NCBI RefSeq assembly: GCF_017086465.1
Contig: NZ_CP070961.1
Coordinates: 1,860,001 to 1,924,000 of the forward strand
Direction of reading: 5' to 3'
Length of the DNA: 64,000 nucleotides
From: Nocardioides sp. zg-1228
GTDB lineage: Bacteria > Actinomycetota > Actinomycetes > Propionibacteriales > Nocardioidaceae
A program made the translations under genes and the position numbers. Of this stretch, positions 19,502 through 27,276 are shown one piece after another. How positions within the stretch are numbered: the stretch's first letter is position 1; each line of letters opens with the position of its first letter. Under the pieces are notes generated by a model. That model was given only the letters and a program-made list of their open reading frames with translations, was not told where the DNA came from and searched no databases.

Positions 19502-20244
19502 CCGAGCCCAGCCACCCCGCGAGCACGGGGAGCACCGGGAGCACCGGCAGCACCGTCGCCACCGACACGGTCGAGGCGGTGGTCCGCAGCCAGCTCGCCA
19601 AGGCGCTCGGCGGCCGGCGCGGGATGGTCGAGGCCGCGCTGCCGACGATCCTGTTCACCGTCACCTGGCTCACCATGAAGGACCTGCGGCTCGCGCTGTC
19701 GGTCAGCGTCGGGGCGGCTCTCGTGCTGCTGGTCGTGCGGCTGGTGCAGCGCTCGACGGTGCAGTTCGTCGTCAACGCGCTCGTCGGCATCGGCATCGGG
19801 TGGTTCTTCGTCCACCGCGCCGCGCAGTCGGGAGGCTCGGAGCAGGAGCAGGCGCTCGCCTACTTCCTGCCGGGCCTGCTCTACAACGGCGGGTACGCCG
19901 TGGTGCTCGCCTTCACGTGCCTGATCGGCTGGCCGCTGGTCGGCTTCATGGTGGGCAGCATCACCGGCGACCCGACGGCCTGGCACTCCGACAAGCAGAT
20001 CGTGAAGCTGTGCAGCCGCTTGACGTGGCTGCTGGTCGCGCCGTGCATCCTCCGGGTCGCGATCCAGGCCCCCATCTGGCTCGCCGGCAGCTCCGGCTCG
20101 ATCGACGCCGACGCCGCCGTGGCGGCCCTCGGCGTGCTCAAGATCGCGCTCGGCTGGCCGCTGCAGCTCGCCGCGCTCGGGTCGATGATCTGGCTGCTCT
20201 CGCGCAACCGCACGCCCGTCGCGCCGGAGGCCTCGCCCACCTGA
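19498..20244 (+). CDS. DUF3159 membrane protein
   Basis: A 248-residue integral membrane protein with about six hydrophobic segments, in a conserved actinobacterial family of unknown function (Rv2693c). The N-terminus has a Ser-Thr-Gly repeat (STGSTGSTGST) from a short DNA repeat, then a soluble helix before the first membrane segment (ALPTILFTVTWL). The GTG overlaps the OB-fold stop (GTGA). The stop falls in the first of three tandem copies of GCCCACCTGA (20235-20264), each of which repeats the TGA, so readthrough would end within 20 bp. Confidence 0.88.
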   Translation: MTEPSHPASTGSTGSTGSTVATDTVEAVVRSQLAKALGGRRGMVEAALPTILFTVTWLTMKDLRLALSVSVGAALVLLVVRLVQRSTVQFVVNALVGIGIGWFFVHRAAQSGGSEQEQALAYFLPGLLYNGGYAVVLAFTCLIGWPLVGFMVGSITGDPTAWHSDKQIVKLCSRLTWLLVAPCILRVAIQAPIWLAGSSGSIDADAAVAALGVLKIALGWPLQLAALGSMIWLLSRNRTPVAPEASPT

Positions 20245-20284
20245 GCCCACCTGAGCCCACCTGAGCCGAACCGAGCCGACGCAC

Positions 20285-20304
20285 GAGCTCGGCGGACCGA
20301 GCTC
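20285..20304. terminator. Bidirectional terminator between DUF3159 and trkA
   Basis: GAGCTCGG-CGGA-CCGAGCTC: an 8-bp perfect stem with a 4-nt loop between two convergent genes, 41 bp after the DUF3159 stop and 3 bp before the trkA stop. Confidence 0.75.
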
Positions 20305-20307
20305 GGA

Positions 20308-20976
20308 TCAGCGGTGGTGGCTGGGGGAGAGCAGCTGCTCGAGCTCGGCCTCGACCTCGGCCGGCACCACGAAGAGGAGCTCGTCGCCGGACTCCAGCGG
20401 CTGCTCGGCGTCGGGCGGGTAGACCTGGCCGTCGCGCAGGATCGTGACGAGCGCGCAGTTGTCGGGGAACGGCACCAGGCCGGCAGGCGTGCCGACGTAG
20501 GGTGAGTCGGCCGACAGGGTGAGCTCGACGAGGTTGGCGTTGCCCTGGCGGAAGGTGAAGAGCCGCACCAGGTCGCCGATGGAGACGGCCTCCTCGACCA
20601 GCGCGGACATGATGCGCGGCGTCGAGACGTTGACGTCGACACCCCACGCCTCGGTGAAGAGCCACTCGTTGTTGGGGTGGTTGACCCGACCCACCGTGCG
20701 GGGCACCCCGAACTCGGTCTTGGCCAGGAGCGAGGTGACCAGGTTGGCCTTGTCGTCGCCGGTGGCCGCGATGACCACGTCGCACTTGCCGAGCTGGGCC
20801 TCGGTCAGCGAGGACAGCTCGCACGAGTCGGCGAGCAGCCACTCGGCGTCCGGCACGCGCTCGGGCCGGATCGCTGACGGGCTCTTGTCGATGAGGAGGA
20901 TCTGGTGGCCGTTCTCGATCAGCTCCCGGGCGATCGATCGCCCCACGGCTCCGGCTCCGGCGATGGCGACGCGCAT
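20308..20976 (-). CDS. TrkA-family potassium regulator (RCK protein), CeoC-like
   Basis: A 222-residue RCK protein. The N-terminal Rossmann fold binds NAD(H) or ATP (VAIAGAGAVGRSIARELIENGH, with acidic strand-2 end LLIDK), and the C-terminal TrkA-C domain (about residues 145-215) senses ligands. Such cytoplasmic regulators gate K+ transporters. It lies 36 bp downstream of a second RCK gene on the same strand, matching the ceoB-ceoC pair of M. tuberculosis, and beside a KimA-like permease, its probable target. The ATG at 20976 is the first residue of the first beta strand. Confidence 0.9.
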   Translation of the reverse strand: MRVAIAGAGAVGRSIARELIENGHQILLIDKSPSAIRPERVPDAEWLLADSCELSSLTEAQLGKCDVVIAATGDDKANLVTSLLAKTEFGVPRTVGRVNHPNNEWLFTEAWGVDVNVSTPRIMSALVEEAVSIGDLVRLFTFRQGNANLVELTLSADSPYVGTPAGLVPFPDNCALVTILRDGQVYPPDAEQPLESGDELLFVVPAEVEAELEQLLSPSHHR

Positions 20977-21012
20977 GTGCAGTGCTCCTGGCTCGGGGTG
21001 TCGTGGGGTGGG

Positions 21013-21675
21013 TCAGTCGTCTTCGGGGCCGGACTCGAGCACGGCGTAGGCGTGGGCGGCGTTCTCCTCGCGGATGACCAGGTGGAGCATGTCGCCCTCC
21101 TGCAGCACCGTCTCGCGCGTCGGCAGCATGCCCTCGCCGAGGCGGTCGATCCAGGCGATCCGGCTGAGCGACTGCATCTGGAACTCGACGGTCCGGTTGC
21201 CGACCCAGGGGTCGGGGACCGGCACGTGGTCGACGCGGATCGTGCCGGACGGGTCGCGGAAGTCTGGCTCGGCACCGGCGGGCAGGATGCGCCGCAGGAC
21301 CTGGTCGGCCGTCCACTTCACCGTGGCCACCGTCGTGATGCCGAGGCGCTGGTAGACCTCGGCGCGACCCGGGTCGTAGATGCGGGCGACGACCTGCTGC
21401 AGGCCGAACGTCTCGCGGGCGACCCGCGCGGCGATGATGTTGGAGTTGTCGCCGCTGGAGACCGCTGCGAACGCGTCGGCGCGGCGGATGCCCGCCTTCT
21501 CCAGCACCTGCTGGTCGAAGCCGTAGCCGGTGATCTTGTCGCCGTTGAACTCGGGGCCGAGTCGCCGGAACGCGTCGGGCTCGCTGTCGATGATGGACAC
21601 GGTGTGGTTGCGGTCCTCGAGGCTGCGGGCGAGCGTCGACCCGACGCGGCCACAACCCATGATCACGACGTGCAC
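21013..21675 (-). CDS. TrkA-family potassium regulator (RCK protein), CeoB-like
   Basis: A 220-residue RCK protein with the nucleotide-binding motif VIMGCGRVGSTLARSL at the N-terminus and a TrkA-C domain from about residue 140 (VPVPDPWVGNRTVEFQM). Compared with the downstream paralogue it differs throughout, so the two probably form a heteromeric ring. GTG 21675 is taken as the start because TACGGT lies 6 nt upstream on this strand; longer readings cross the divergent permease gene. It is transcribed away from the KimA-like gene with 54 bp between starts. Confidence 0.9.
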   Translation of the reverse strand: MHVVIMGCGRVGSTLARSLEDRNHTVSIIDSEPDAFRRLGPEFNGDKITGYGFDQQVLEKAGIRRADAFAAVSSGDNSNIIAARVARETFGLQQVVARIYDPGRAEVYQRLGITTVATVKWTADQVLRRILPAGAEPDFRDPSGTIRVDHVPVPDPWVGNRTVEFQMQSLSRIAWIDRLGEGMLPTRETVLQEGDMLHLVIREENAAHAYAVLESGPEDD

Positions 21676-21729
21676 GCCGGAACCGTATCCCAGCCGGGGC
21701 CCGGTCCGCTGCGGGTCTAGGCTGCCGCC

Positions 21730-23778
21730 GTGAGTGTCGGGGATGTGTCCAAGCGGATCCTGCTGGGCCGCAAGCTGCGCAGCAGCCAGCTGGGCGAGAC
21801 CCTGCTCCCCAAGCGGATCGCGTTGCCGGTGTTCGCCAGCGACGCCCTGTCCTCGGTCGCCTACGCGCCCGACGAGGTGTTCATCATGCTGGCCGTGGCC
21901 GGCGCGTCGACGTACGTCTGGTCGTGGAAGATCGGCCTCGCCGTCGCGCTGGTGATGCTCACGGTGGTGGCGAGCTACCGGCAGACGGTGCACGCCTACC
22001 CGTCCGGCGGCGGCGACTACGAGGTCGCCACCGTCAACCTCGGCCGCAACGCCGGCGTCACCGTGGCGAGCGCGCTGCTGGTGGACTACGTGCTCACCGT
22101 CGCGGTGTCGATCTCGTCGGCCTCGCAGTACGCCGCCGGCGCGATCCCGGTCTTCATCGGACACGAGGCGACCGTGGGTGTGGTGGCCGTCGTGCTGCTG
22201 ACGGCGATGAACCTGCGTGGCGTGCGCGAGTCCGGCGCGTTCTTCGCCGTGCCCACCTACCTGTTCATGGTCGCGATCCTGGGCATGTGCGCCTACGGGC
22301 TGCTCCGCCTGGTGGCCGGCGACCTGCCGCAGGCGGAGAGCGCCGACCTCGTCATCCAGCCCCAGCCGGGCTGGGAGGAGCCGTTGACCCAGATCGGGCT
22401 GATGTTCCTGCTGGCCCGGGCGTTCTCGTCGGGCTGTGCGGCCCTGACGGGGGTCGAGGCGATCAGCAACGGTGTGCCGGCGTTCCGCAAGCCCAAGAGC
22501 AGCAACGCGGCCACCACGCTGCTGCTGCTCGCGCTGATCGCGATCACGATGATGATGAGCGTCATCGTGCTCGCCAAGCAGATGGCGATCCGCTACGTCG
22601 ACCCGCACGAGCTCGACCGGCTGCGTACGGCGTCGGGCGACGCCCTGCCCGCAGGCTACGACCAGCACCCCGTGATCGCCCAGATCGCCGCGGGCGTCTT
22701 CGACCACTTCTCGCCGGGCTTCTACTTCGTGCTCACGGTCACCGGCATCATCCTGGTGCTGGCCGCCAACACCGCCTTCAACGGCTTCCCCGTGCTCGGC
22801 TCGATCCTCGCCCAGGACGGACTCGCGCCGCGCTCGCTGGGCTCGCGCGGTGACCGACTCGCCTACAGCAACGGCATCGTGTTCCTCGCGGCGATGTCGA
22901 TCCTGCTGATCTGGATCTTCGACGCCGAGACCACCAAGCTCATCCAGCTCTACATCGTCGGGGTGTTCGTCTCCTTCAACCTCAGCCAGCTCGGGATGAT
23001 CCGGCACTGGTCGCGGCACCTGCGCACCGAGCGCGACCCGGCCGAGCGGCGCCGGATGATCCGCTCGCGCGCGATCAACACGTTCGGGCTCGGCATGACC
23101 GCGGTGGTCCTGGTGATCGTGCTGGTGACCAAGTTCCTGGCAGGCGCGTGGATCACGATCCTCGCGATGGGCTTCTTCTTCCTGCTCATGAAGGCGATCG
23201 GGCGCCACTACGCACGGGTGGAGCTGGAGCTGGCGGCCGACGAGCAGGACAAGGTGATGCCGACCCGGGTCCACGCCATCGTGCTCGCGTCCAAGCTGCA
23301 CAAGCCGACGCTGCGGGCCCTCGCCTTCGCGCGCGCCACCCGGCCCAACGTCCTCGAGGCGATCTACGTCGGCGTCGACCCCCGCGCCACCAGCAAGCTG
23401 CTGGAGGAGTGGGACGACCGCAACCTCGACATCCCGCTCAAGGTGCTGTACTCGCCCTACCGCGAGGTCGTGCGCCCGATCGTGGAGTACACCCAGGAGA
23501 TCCGCCGGGCGAGCCCGCGCGGCGTGGTCGCGGTCTACATCCCCGAGTACGTCGTCGGCCGCTGGTGGGAGCAGCTGCTCCACAACCAGACCGCGCTGCG
23601 GCTCAAGGGCCGCCTGCTGTTCACGCCGGGCGTCATGGTCATCTCCGTGCCCTACCAGCTGCGCTCGTCGCAGGTGGCCGAGGAGCGGCGCCGCGACGAG
23701 GTACGCGTGCACGCCGGTGACCTGCGCCGGGGCCGCGTGGGCCGGCGCGATCCCGGTCGGCAGGAGGACGAGTCGTGA
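21730..23778 (+). CDS. APC-superfamily permease, KimA-like potassium importer
   Basis: A 682-residue membrane protein: about 12 transmembrane helices in the first 480 residues (opening LPVFASDALSSVAYAPDEVF, as in KUP/KimA-type APC proteins) and a 200-residue cytosolic C-terminal domain (VHAIVLASKLHKPTLRALAFA). Length and the C-terminal domain match Bacillus KimA, a K+/H+ symporter, better than amino-acid permeases. Divergent RCK genes support potassium as substrate; this is inference. TAGGCT ends 6 nt before the GTG (leaderless). Its stop overlaps the methyltransferase start. Confidence 0.85.
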   Translation: MSVGDVSKRILLGRKLRSSQLGETLLPKRIALPVFASDALSSVAYAPDEVFIMLAVAGASTYVWSWKIGLAVALVMLTVVASYRQTVHAYPSGGGDYEVATVNLGRNAGVTVASALLVDYVLTVAVSISSASQYAAGAIPVFIGHEATVGVVAVVLLTAMNLRGVRESGAFFAVPTYLFMVAILGMCAYGLLRLVAGDLPQAESADLVIQPQPGWEEPLTQIGLMFLLARAFSSGCAALTGVEAISNGVPAFRKPKSSNAATTLLLLALIAITMMMSVIVLAKQMAIRYVDPHELDRLRTASGDALPAGYDQHPVIAQIAAGVFDHFSPGFYFVLTVTGIILVLAANTAFNGFPVLGSILAQDGLAPRSLGSRGDRLAYSNGIVFLAAMSILLIWIFDAETTKLIQLYIVGVFVSFNLSQLGMIRHWSRHLRTERDPAERRRMIRSRAINTFGLGMTAVVLVIVLVTKFLAGAWITILAMGFFFLLMKAIGRHYARVELELAADEQDKVMPTRVHAIVLASKLHKPTLRALAFARATRPNVLEAIYVGVDPRATSKLLEEWDDRNLDIPLKVLYSPYREVVRPIVEYTQEIRRASPRGVVAVYIPEYVVGRWWEQLLHNQTALRLKGRLLFTPGVMVISVPYQLRSSQVAEERRRDEVRVHAGDLRRGRVGRRDPGRQEDES

Positions 23779-25001
23779 GCCGCACCAACCGCCCCCGCCG
23801 CGCCCGGGGCCGCTCGCGGGTGGGGGAGCGCTTCGAGGTCGAGGTCGGGCCGGTCGCCCACGGCGGCCACTGCGTCGCCCGCCTCCCCGAGCCCGAGTCG
23901 CGGGTGGTGTTCGTACGCCACGCGCTTCCCGGCGAGCGGGTGCTCGTCGAGATCACCGAGGGCACCGACGGCGACCGCTTCTGGCGCGGCGACGCGGTGC
24001 GCGTCGACCAGCCGTCCCCGGACCGTGTCGAGCCGCCGTGCCCCTACGCCGGGCCGGGCCTCTGCGGCGGCTGCGACTTCCAGCACGTCGCGCTGCCGGC
24101 CCAGCGTGACCTCAAGGCCGCCGTCGTCCGCGAGCAGCTCGTACGGCTCGGCCGGCTCGACCCCGACTCCGAGCTGGTCGGCGGGCTGACCGTCGAGGCG
24201 GTCCCCGTGCCCGGTCGCGCCGACGACGGGCTGCGCTGGCGCACCCGGCAGCGCTACGCCGTGCTCCCGGACGGCCGCCCGGCGATGCGCGCACACCGCT
24301 CGCACCGCCTGGTCGCCGTCGACGACTGCCTGATCGCTGCCGAGGACGCGCGTCCGCGTCCCGGCGCCGAGCCGGGGCCGCACGGCGAATGGTCGCCGGG
24401 CGAGCCCGAGGCCGACGTGGCGTCGCACGACGTGACCGTGGGGAGCGCCACCCACCCGTTCTCCGTCGCCGCCGACGGCTTCTGGCAGGTCCACCCCGCG
24501 GCCCCCGGCGTCCTGGTCGAGACGGTGCTCGACCTGCTGCAGCCGGCGCCGGGGGAGCGCGCGCTCGACCTCTACGCCGGGGTCGGGCTGTTCGCCCGGT
24601 TCGTCGGCGAGGCCACCGGCGCCCGCGTGGTGGCCGTGGAGGCCGACCGCACCGCCTGCCGCCACGCCAAGGCCAACCTGTCGGCCCTCACTGCTGCCGC
24701 CGTCGAGTGCGGCCCGACCGACCGCGTGCTGCGCGACGGGCTCGACGAGCCGTTCGACCTCGTCGTGCTCGACCCGCCCCGCGAGGGTGCCAAGCGGGCG
24801 GTCGTCGAGCAGGTCGTCGACCGGCACCCCCGTGCGGTGGCGTACGTCGCCTGCGACCCGGCCGCGCTCGGCCGCGACGTCGCCATCTTCGCCGAGCACG
24901 ACTACGAGCTCACCGCGATCCGGGCCTTCGACCTCTTCCCGATGACGCACCACGTCGAGTGCGTGGCGCTGCTGGAGAGAACCGGCTCTGACCTGCGGTG
25001 A
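23775..25001 (+). CDS. TrmA/RumA-type RNA uridine-C5 methyltransferase
   Basis: A 408-residue SAM-dependent RNA methyltransferase. A TRAM-like OB domain occupies residues about 15-75. Fe-S-type cysteines follow (PPCPYAGPGLCGGCDFQH), then the SAM domain with LDLYAGVGLFARF and the catalytic DPPREGAKRAVVEQ. The nucleophilic Cys lies in AYVACDPAAL, and the general-base Glu in MTHHVECVALLE. AGGAGG at 23762 is 7 nt before the GTG. Oddity: the last seven residues (RTGSDLR) derive from the downstream insert; the native end, LLEPRRR, now lies 2.3 kb away at 27277-27331. The enzyme should still work because the catalytic Glu is retained. Confidence 0.92.
   Translation: MSRTNRPRRARGRSRVGERFEVEVGPVAHGGHCVARLPEPESRVVFVRHALPGERVLVEITEGTDGDRFWRGDAVRVDQPSPDRVEPPCPYAGPGLCGGCDFQHVALPAQRDLKAAVVREQLVRLGRLDPDSELVGGLTVEAVPVPGRADDGLRWRTRQRYAVLPDGRPAMRAHRSHRLVAVDDCLIAAEDARPRPGAEPGPHGEWSPGEPEADVASHDVTVGSATHPFSVAADGFWQVHPAAPGVLVETVLDLLQPAPGERALDLYAGVGLFARFVGEATGARVVAVEADRTACRHAKANLSALTAAAVECGPTDRVLRDGLDEPFDLVVLDPPREGAKRAVVEQVVDRHPRAVAYVACDPAALGRDVAIFAEHDYELTAIRAFDLFPMTHHVECVALLERTGSDLR
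24938..24977 (+). repeat. Left 40-bp direct repeat of the accessory insert
   Basis: This is the methyltransferase 3' end from CCCGATGACG to CTGCTGGAG. It is identical at 39 of 40 positions to 27277-27316. Together the copies bracket 2,299 bp, as expected for integration at the 3' end of a gene with restoration of the reading frame. Confidence 0.9.
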
Positions 25002-25116
25002 TGCGATTCGGGTCCTCGATTCGCCCGACGCAGCTCCTTGACCTCACGTTCGAGCTCAGCGATCCGCTGCGCCTCGCCATCCGGATCACCCGCTCCCGAC
25101 GCTCATCCGGGTACAT
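25002..25116 (-). pseudogene. IS3-family transposase OrfA remnant
   Basis: On the minus strand the segment opens MYPDERRERVIRM, like the YPxExRERAVRL start of IS3 OrfA. After a shift of frame it continues EAQRIAELEREVKELRRAN, which is the OrfA leucine-zipper motif. The helix-turn-helix middle is deleted, and no OrfB or terminal inverted repeat is visible. It abuts the left boundary of the insert and supplies the last codons of the molybdopterin oxidoreductase gene. Confidence 0.8.
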
Positions 25117-25885
25117 CCTCGGTGCTGCCCTGAACTCTCATCCCTCCGCGGAATGAGAGCCCCCGGTCAGACCCCGGACGGGACAGGCTTCGAGTTGCTG
25201 ACACCCGGCGGATCAGTGGGATCAGGGGGCGGTAGAAGCGCCGGACGACGGGGCCTGGGAGGTATCCGTGGCGTTCCTCGAGCCACACCCTGGAGCGCGG
25301 GTGGCGACGGAACACGATGAGCCGTAGGCCGAGTCTCGCGAGGCTCGAGGCGGCGCCGAAGTCGAAGTCGGGTTCGACGGTGTGCAACTCGATGAGGGAC
25401 AGATGCTTCGTGCTGATGAAGCCGTACTGCTTCGGGCTGACCAGGCGCAGCGGCGCGCCGTGGTCCGGCGAGAGCGGTTCTCCGTCCAGGACGTCGACCA
25501 CCAGCACGTCGTCGTCCATGACGTCCTCGGCGCAGACGACTGAGCGGTAGCCATCGAGTCCGCCGAACGTGACGTGGGTGATCTCCGTTCCAGTGGCCAA
25601 CCGAGGTGCGATGAGATGCTCGTAGAGCGTGGGGAAGGTGACGCCCTCCCAGTGCACGTCCGTCGCGGTCCAGCCTCCGACGCAGTGGAAGTCGCGAGTC
25701 CGGGAGACCCTCGGGAGGGCGCGGAAAGTGGGCAGTGGAACAACGAAGGCGTCCATGCCGGCACCCCTGATCTCGATGTGATGGTCGCGCGGGGTCTGCG
25801 GCGGCGGACGGTGCAGATGAGTTCCGAAGCGCGGAAATCCCTCGATGCGTCTCTGTCCGGGGGGCAAGGCACGGGCGGTGCTCAT
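25103..25885 (-). CDS. Molybdopterin-dependent oxidoreductase (SuoX/MsrP-like)
   Basis: A 260-residue member of the oxidoreductase molybdopterin-binding family. DFHCVGGWTATDVHWEGV contains the Cys expected to ligate molybdenum, and PLRLVSPKQYGFISTKHL is the usual cofactor-binding block. There is no twin-arginine signal, so it appears cytoplasmic. The C-terminal 30 or so residues (SRPGSDRGLSFRGG onward) do not match the family and run into the IS3 remnant, so the natural end was probably lost. ATG 25885 overlaps the DUF2867 stop (ATGA); the two form an operon repressed, by inference, by the divergent TetR. Substrate unknown. Confidence 0.82.
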   Translation of the reverse strand: MSTARALPPGQRRIEGFPRFGTHLHRPPPQTPRDHHIEIRGAGMDAFVVPLPTFRALPRVSRTRDFHCVGGWTATDVHWEGVTFPTLYEHLIAPRLATGTEITHVTFGGLDGYRSVVCAEDVMDDDVLVVDVLDGEPLSPDHGAPLRLVSPKQYGFISTKHLSLIELHTVEPDFDFGAASSLARLGLRLIVFRRHPRSRVWLEERHGYLPGPVVRRFYRPLIPLIRRVSATRSLSRPGSDRGLSFRGGMRVQGSTEDVPG

Positions 25886-26625
25886 TTCACTCGTCCTGCC
25901 GTGCTCTTGTTGGCCCAGGCGGCAAACCCCTCGCGGTATGTGCGGTGAGCCGGCCGCCAGCCCAGATCCGACTCAGCCCGGTCATCGGATACGTTCATCG
26001 AGGTGGCCTCAGCGAGCAGATCGCGGCGCCACGTCCTGGCCGACTGGCGCTCGAGGGCTGGGTACACGACGAGGTAGCGGAACGGCCTGATGAAGGCCAG
26101 GTAGGCCTCTCCGAGAAGCCCGCGCGGCTTCACATACACGGCCATCTGCGCGTGGAAGGAACCGCCGGCCCGAGGCGCCCAACCCAGGTGCATCACTCCA
26201 TGGACGGTCTTGTTGGAGATCTCGGCGGCGAACTCGTCCGCGGTGAGGTACAGCGGCACAAAGGGCAGGTGCTCGAATCTCACGCCGTCGGCCGTGCCAA
26301 TGAGGTCCGAGGGAAGGCGCCCGGCCAATGTTCGCTCCGCGGTCCCGGGGATCGCCAACCCCGCAGGCTCGTGCGGTGCCGAGATCCCACCCAGATCGAA
26401 CCAGCGCCCAAGAAGGTCGCGAACCTGCCACAGGAATCGCGTTGGTCTGTGCGGAGACGTGGCGGGATTGCTCGCAGTCGCCAAGCGGACCACGCGCTCA
26501 AAGTCTGCAGCAGGTCCGGAGATCTCCGGCTGGGCCCAGACGTCCTCGAGCGTGAAGTCCGGCAGTAGCTCGTGGATGCGCCAAGCCCGGTTCAGGTTCA
26601 GGTGCTCTGCTCTGGATACCCGCAT
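25882..26625 (-). CDS. DUF2867 protein fused to an epimerase-like C-terminal tail
   Basis: A 247-residue protein. Residues 1-215 are a DUF2867 domain (FLWQVRDLLGRWFDLGG, DLIGTADGVRFEHLPF, then AYLAFIRPFRYLVVYPALER). The last 35 (DDRAESDLGWRPAHRTYREG) match the extreme C-terminus of NAD-dependent epimerases, which normally read LGWRPxxxxYREGF. No Rossmann domain is present, so this looks like an in-frame deletion or fusion joining two neighbouring genes. DUF2867 often sits at the end of SDR proteins, which makes such a fusion plausible. ATG 26625 has GGAG 8 nt upstream. Function unknown. Confidence 0.75.
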   Translation of the reverse strand: MRVSRAEHLNLNRAWRIHELLPDFTLEDVWAQPEISGPAADFERVVRLATASNPATSPHRPTRFLWQVRDLLGRWFDLGGISAPHEPAGLAIPGTAERTLAGRLPSDLIGTADGVRFEHLPFVPLYLTADEFAAEISNKTVHGVMHLGWAPRAGGSFHAQMAVYVKPRGLLGEAYLAFIRPFRYLVVYPALERQSARTWRRDLLAEATSMNVSDDRAESDLGWRPAHRTYREGFAAWANKSTAGRVK

Positions 26626-26646
26626 GTGATCTCCATCCACGATGTG

Positions 26647-26658
26647 TACGCCGGCGTA
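26647..26658. promoter_or_regulatory. TetR operator 1
   Basis: Perfect palindrome TACGCCGGCGTA, 22 bp upstream of the DUF2867 ATG. It is the same motif as the palindrome at 26691-26704, offset by 45 bp, so one regulator probably binds both. Confidence 0.7.
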
Positions 26659-26690
26659 TGGAACGTAGGACGTGGGTGGCGCCGGCGTCA

Positions 26691-26704
26691 ATACGCTGGC
26701 GTAT
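26691..26704. promoter_or_regulatory. TetR operator 2
   Basis: ATACGC-TG-GCGTAT: 6-bp half-sites with a 2-bp centre, overlapping the TATATT (26702-26707) that lies 6 nt before the TetR ATG. Binding here should block TetR's own promoter. Confidence 0.7.
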
Positions 26705-26713
26705 ATTCCGGGC

Positions 26714-27271
26714 ATGGCAACTGCGAAGACCCCTGCTGTGGAGTGGATCGCCGCGGGCCTCCGGGCCCTGGCTTCGGGTGGTCCCGACGCGGTCCGGGTC
26801 GAACGACTCGCCGCCGAACTGGGCGTAACCAAAGGTGGCTTCTACTGGCATTTCGCGGACCGGCGCGACTTCCTCGACAAGTTGCTGGACGCGTGGGAGA
26901 CCACGGTCGTCGAGGAGGTCATCAGCCACATCGAGACTCATGGCGGTGCGGCGCGGGAGCGCCTGTCGGGGCTCTTCGAAGTGGCCGTCCTCCTGGCCGA
27001 CGTGGACGGCGGGCTTCGCGCAGAGCCTGCGATTCGAGATTGGGCCCGGCGGGATCCCGCCGTCGCTGAGAGGCTTCGTCGCATTGACGGCCGGCGGATG
27101 GACTTCATGCGGTCCCTCTTCCTTCAGTTCTGTCCCGAACCACTCGATGCAGAGGCCCGCTGCCTCCAGGCGTACTCGCTGTTGATCGGCAGCTACTTCC
27201 TCCGCCCCGACCACGGCGACCTTGCCCACACGCAGGTGCTCGAGCGAGCCTTCGAGCACCTGCTCAGATAG
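26714..27271 (+). CDS. TetR-family transcriptional regulator
   Basis: A 185-residue TetR protein. The helix-turn-helix is at residues about 25-52 (VERLAAELGVTKGGFYWHFADRRDFLDKLL); the C-terminal helical domain would bind an unknown ligand. It is divergent from the DUF2867/oxidoreductase pair and flanked by two copies of TACGCYGGCGTA, so it very likely represses itself and that operon. G+C is visibly lower than in surrounding housekeeping genes, like the rest of the insert. ATG 26714 is preferred over an upstream start because TATATT lies 6 nt before it. Confidence 0.9.
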   Translation: MATAKTPAVEWIAAGLRALASGGPDAVRVERLAAELGVTKGGFYWHFADRRDFLDKLLDAWETTVVEEVISHIETHGGAARERLSGLFEVAVLLADVDGGLRAEPAIRDWARRDPAVAERLRRIDGRRMDFMRSLFLQFCPEPLDAEARCLQAYSLLIGSYFLRPDHGDLAHTQVLERAFEHLLR

Positions 27272-27276
27272 CGGGT

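Noticed and set aside
25002..25116. Complete IS3 element
   Set aside because: Only two fragments of orfA remain in different frames; orfB and terminal inverted repeats are not visible between 24978 and 27276.
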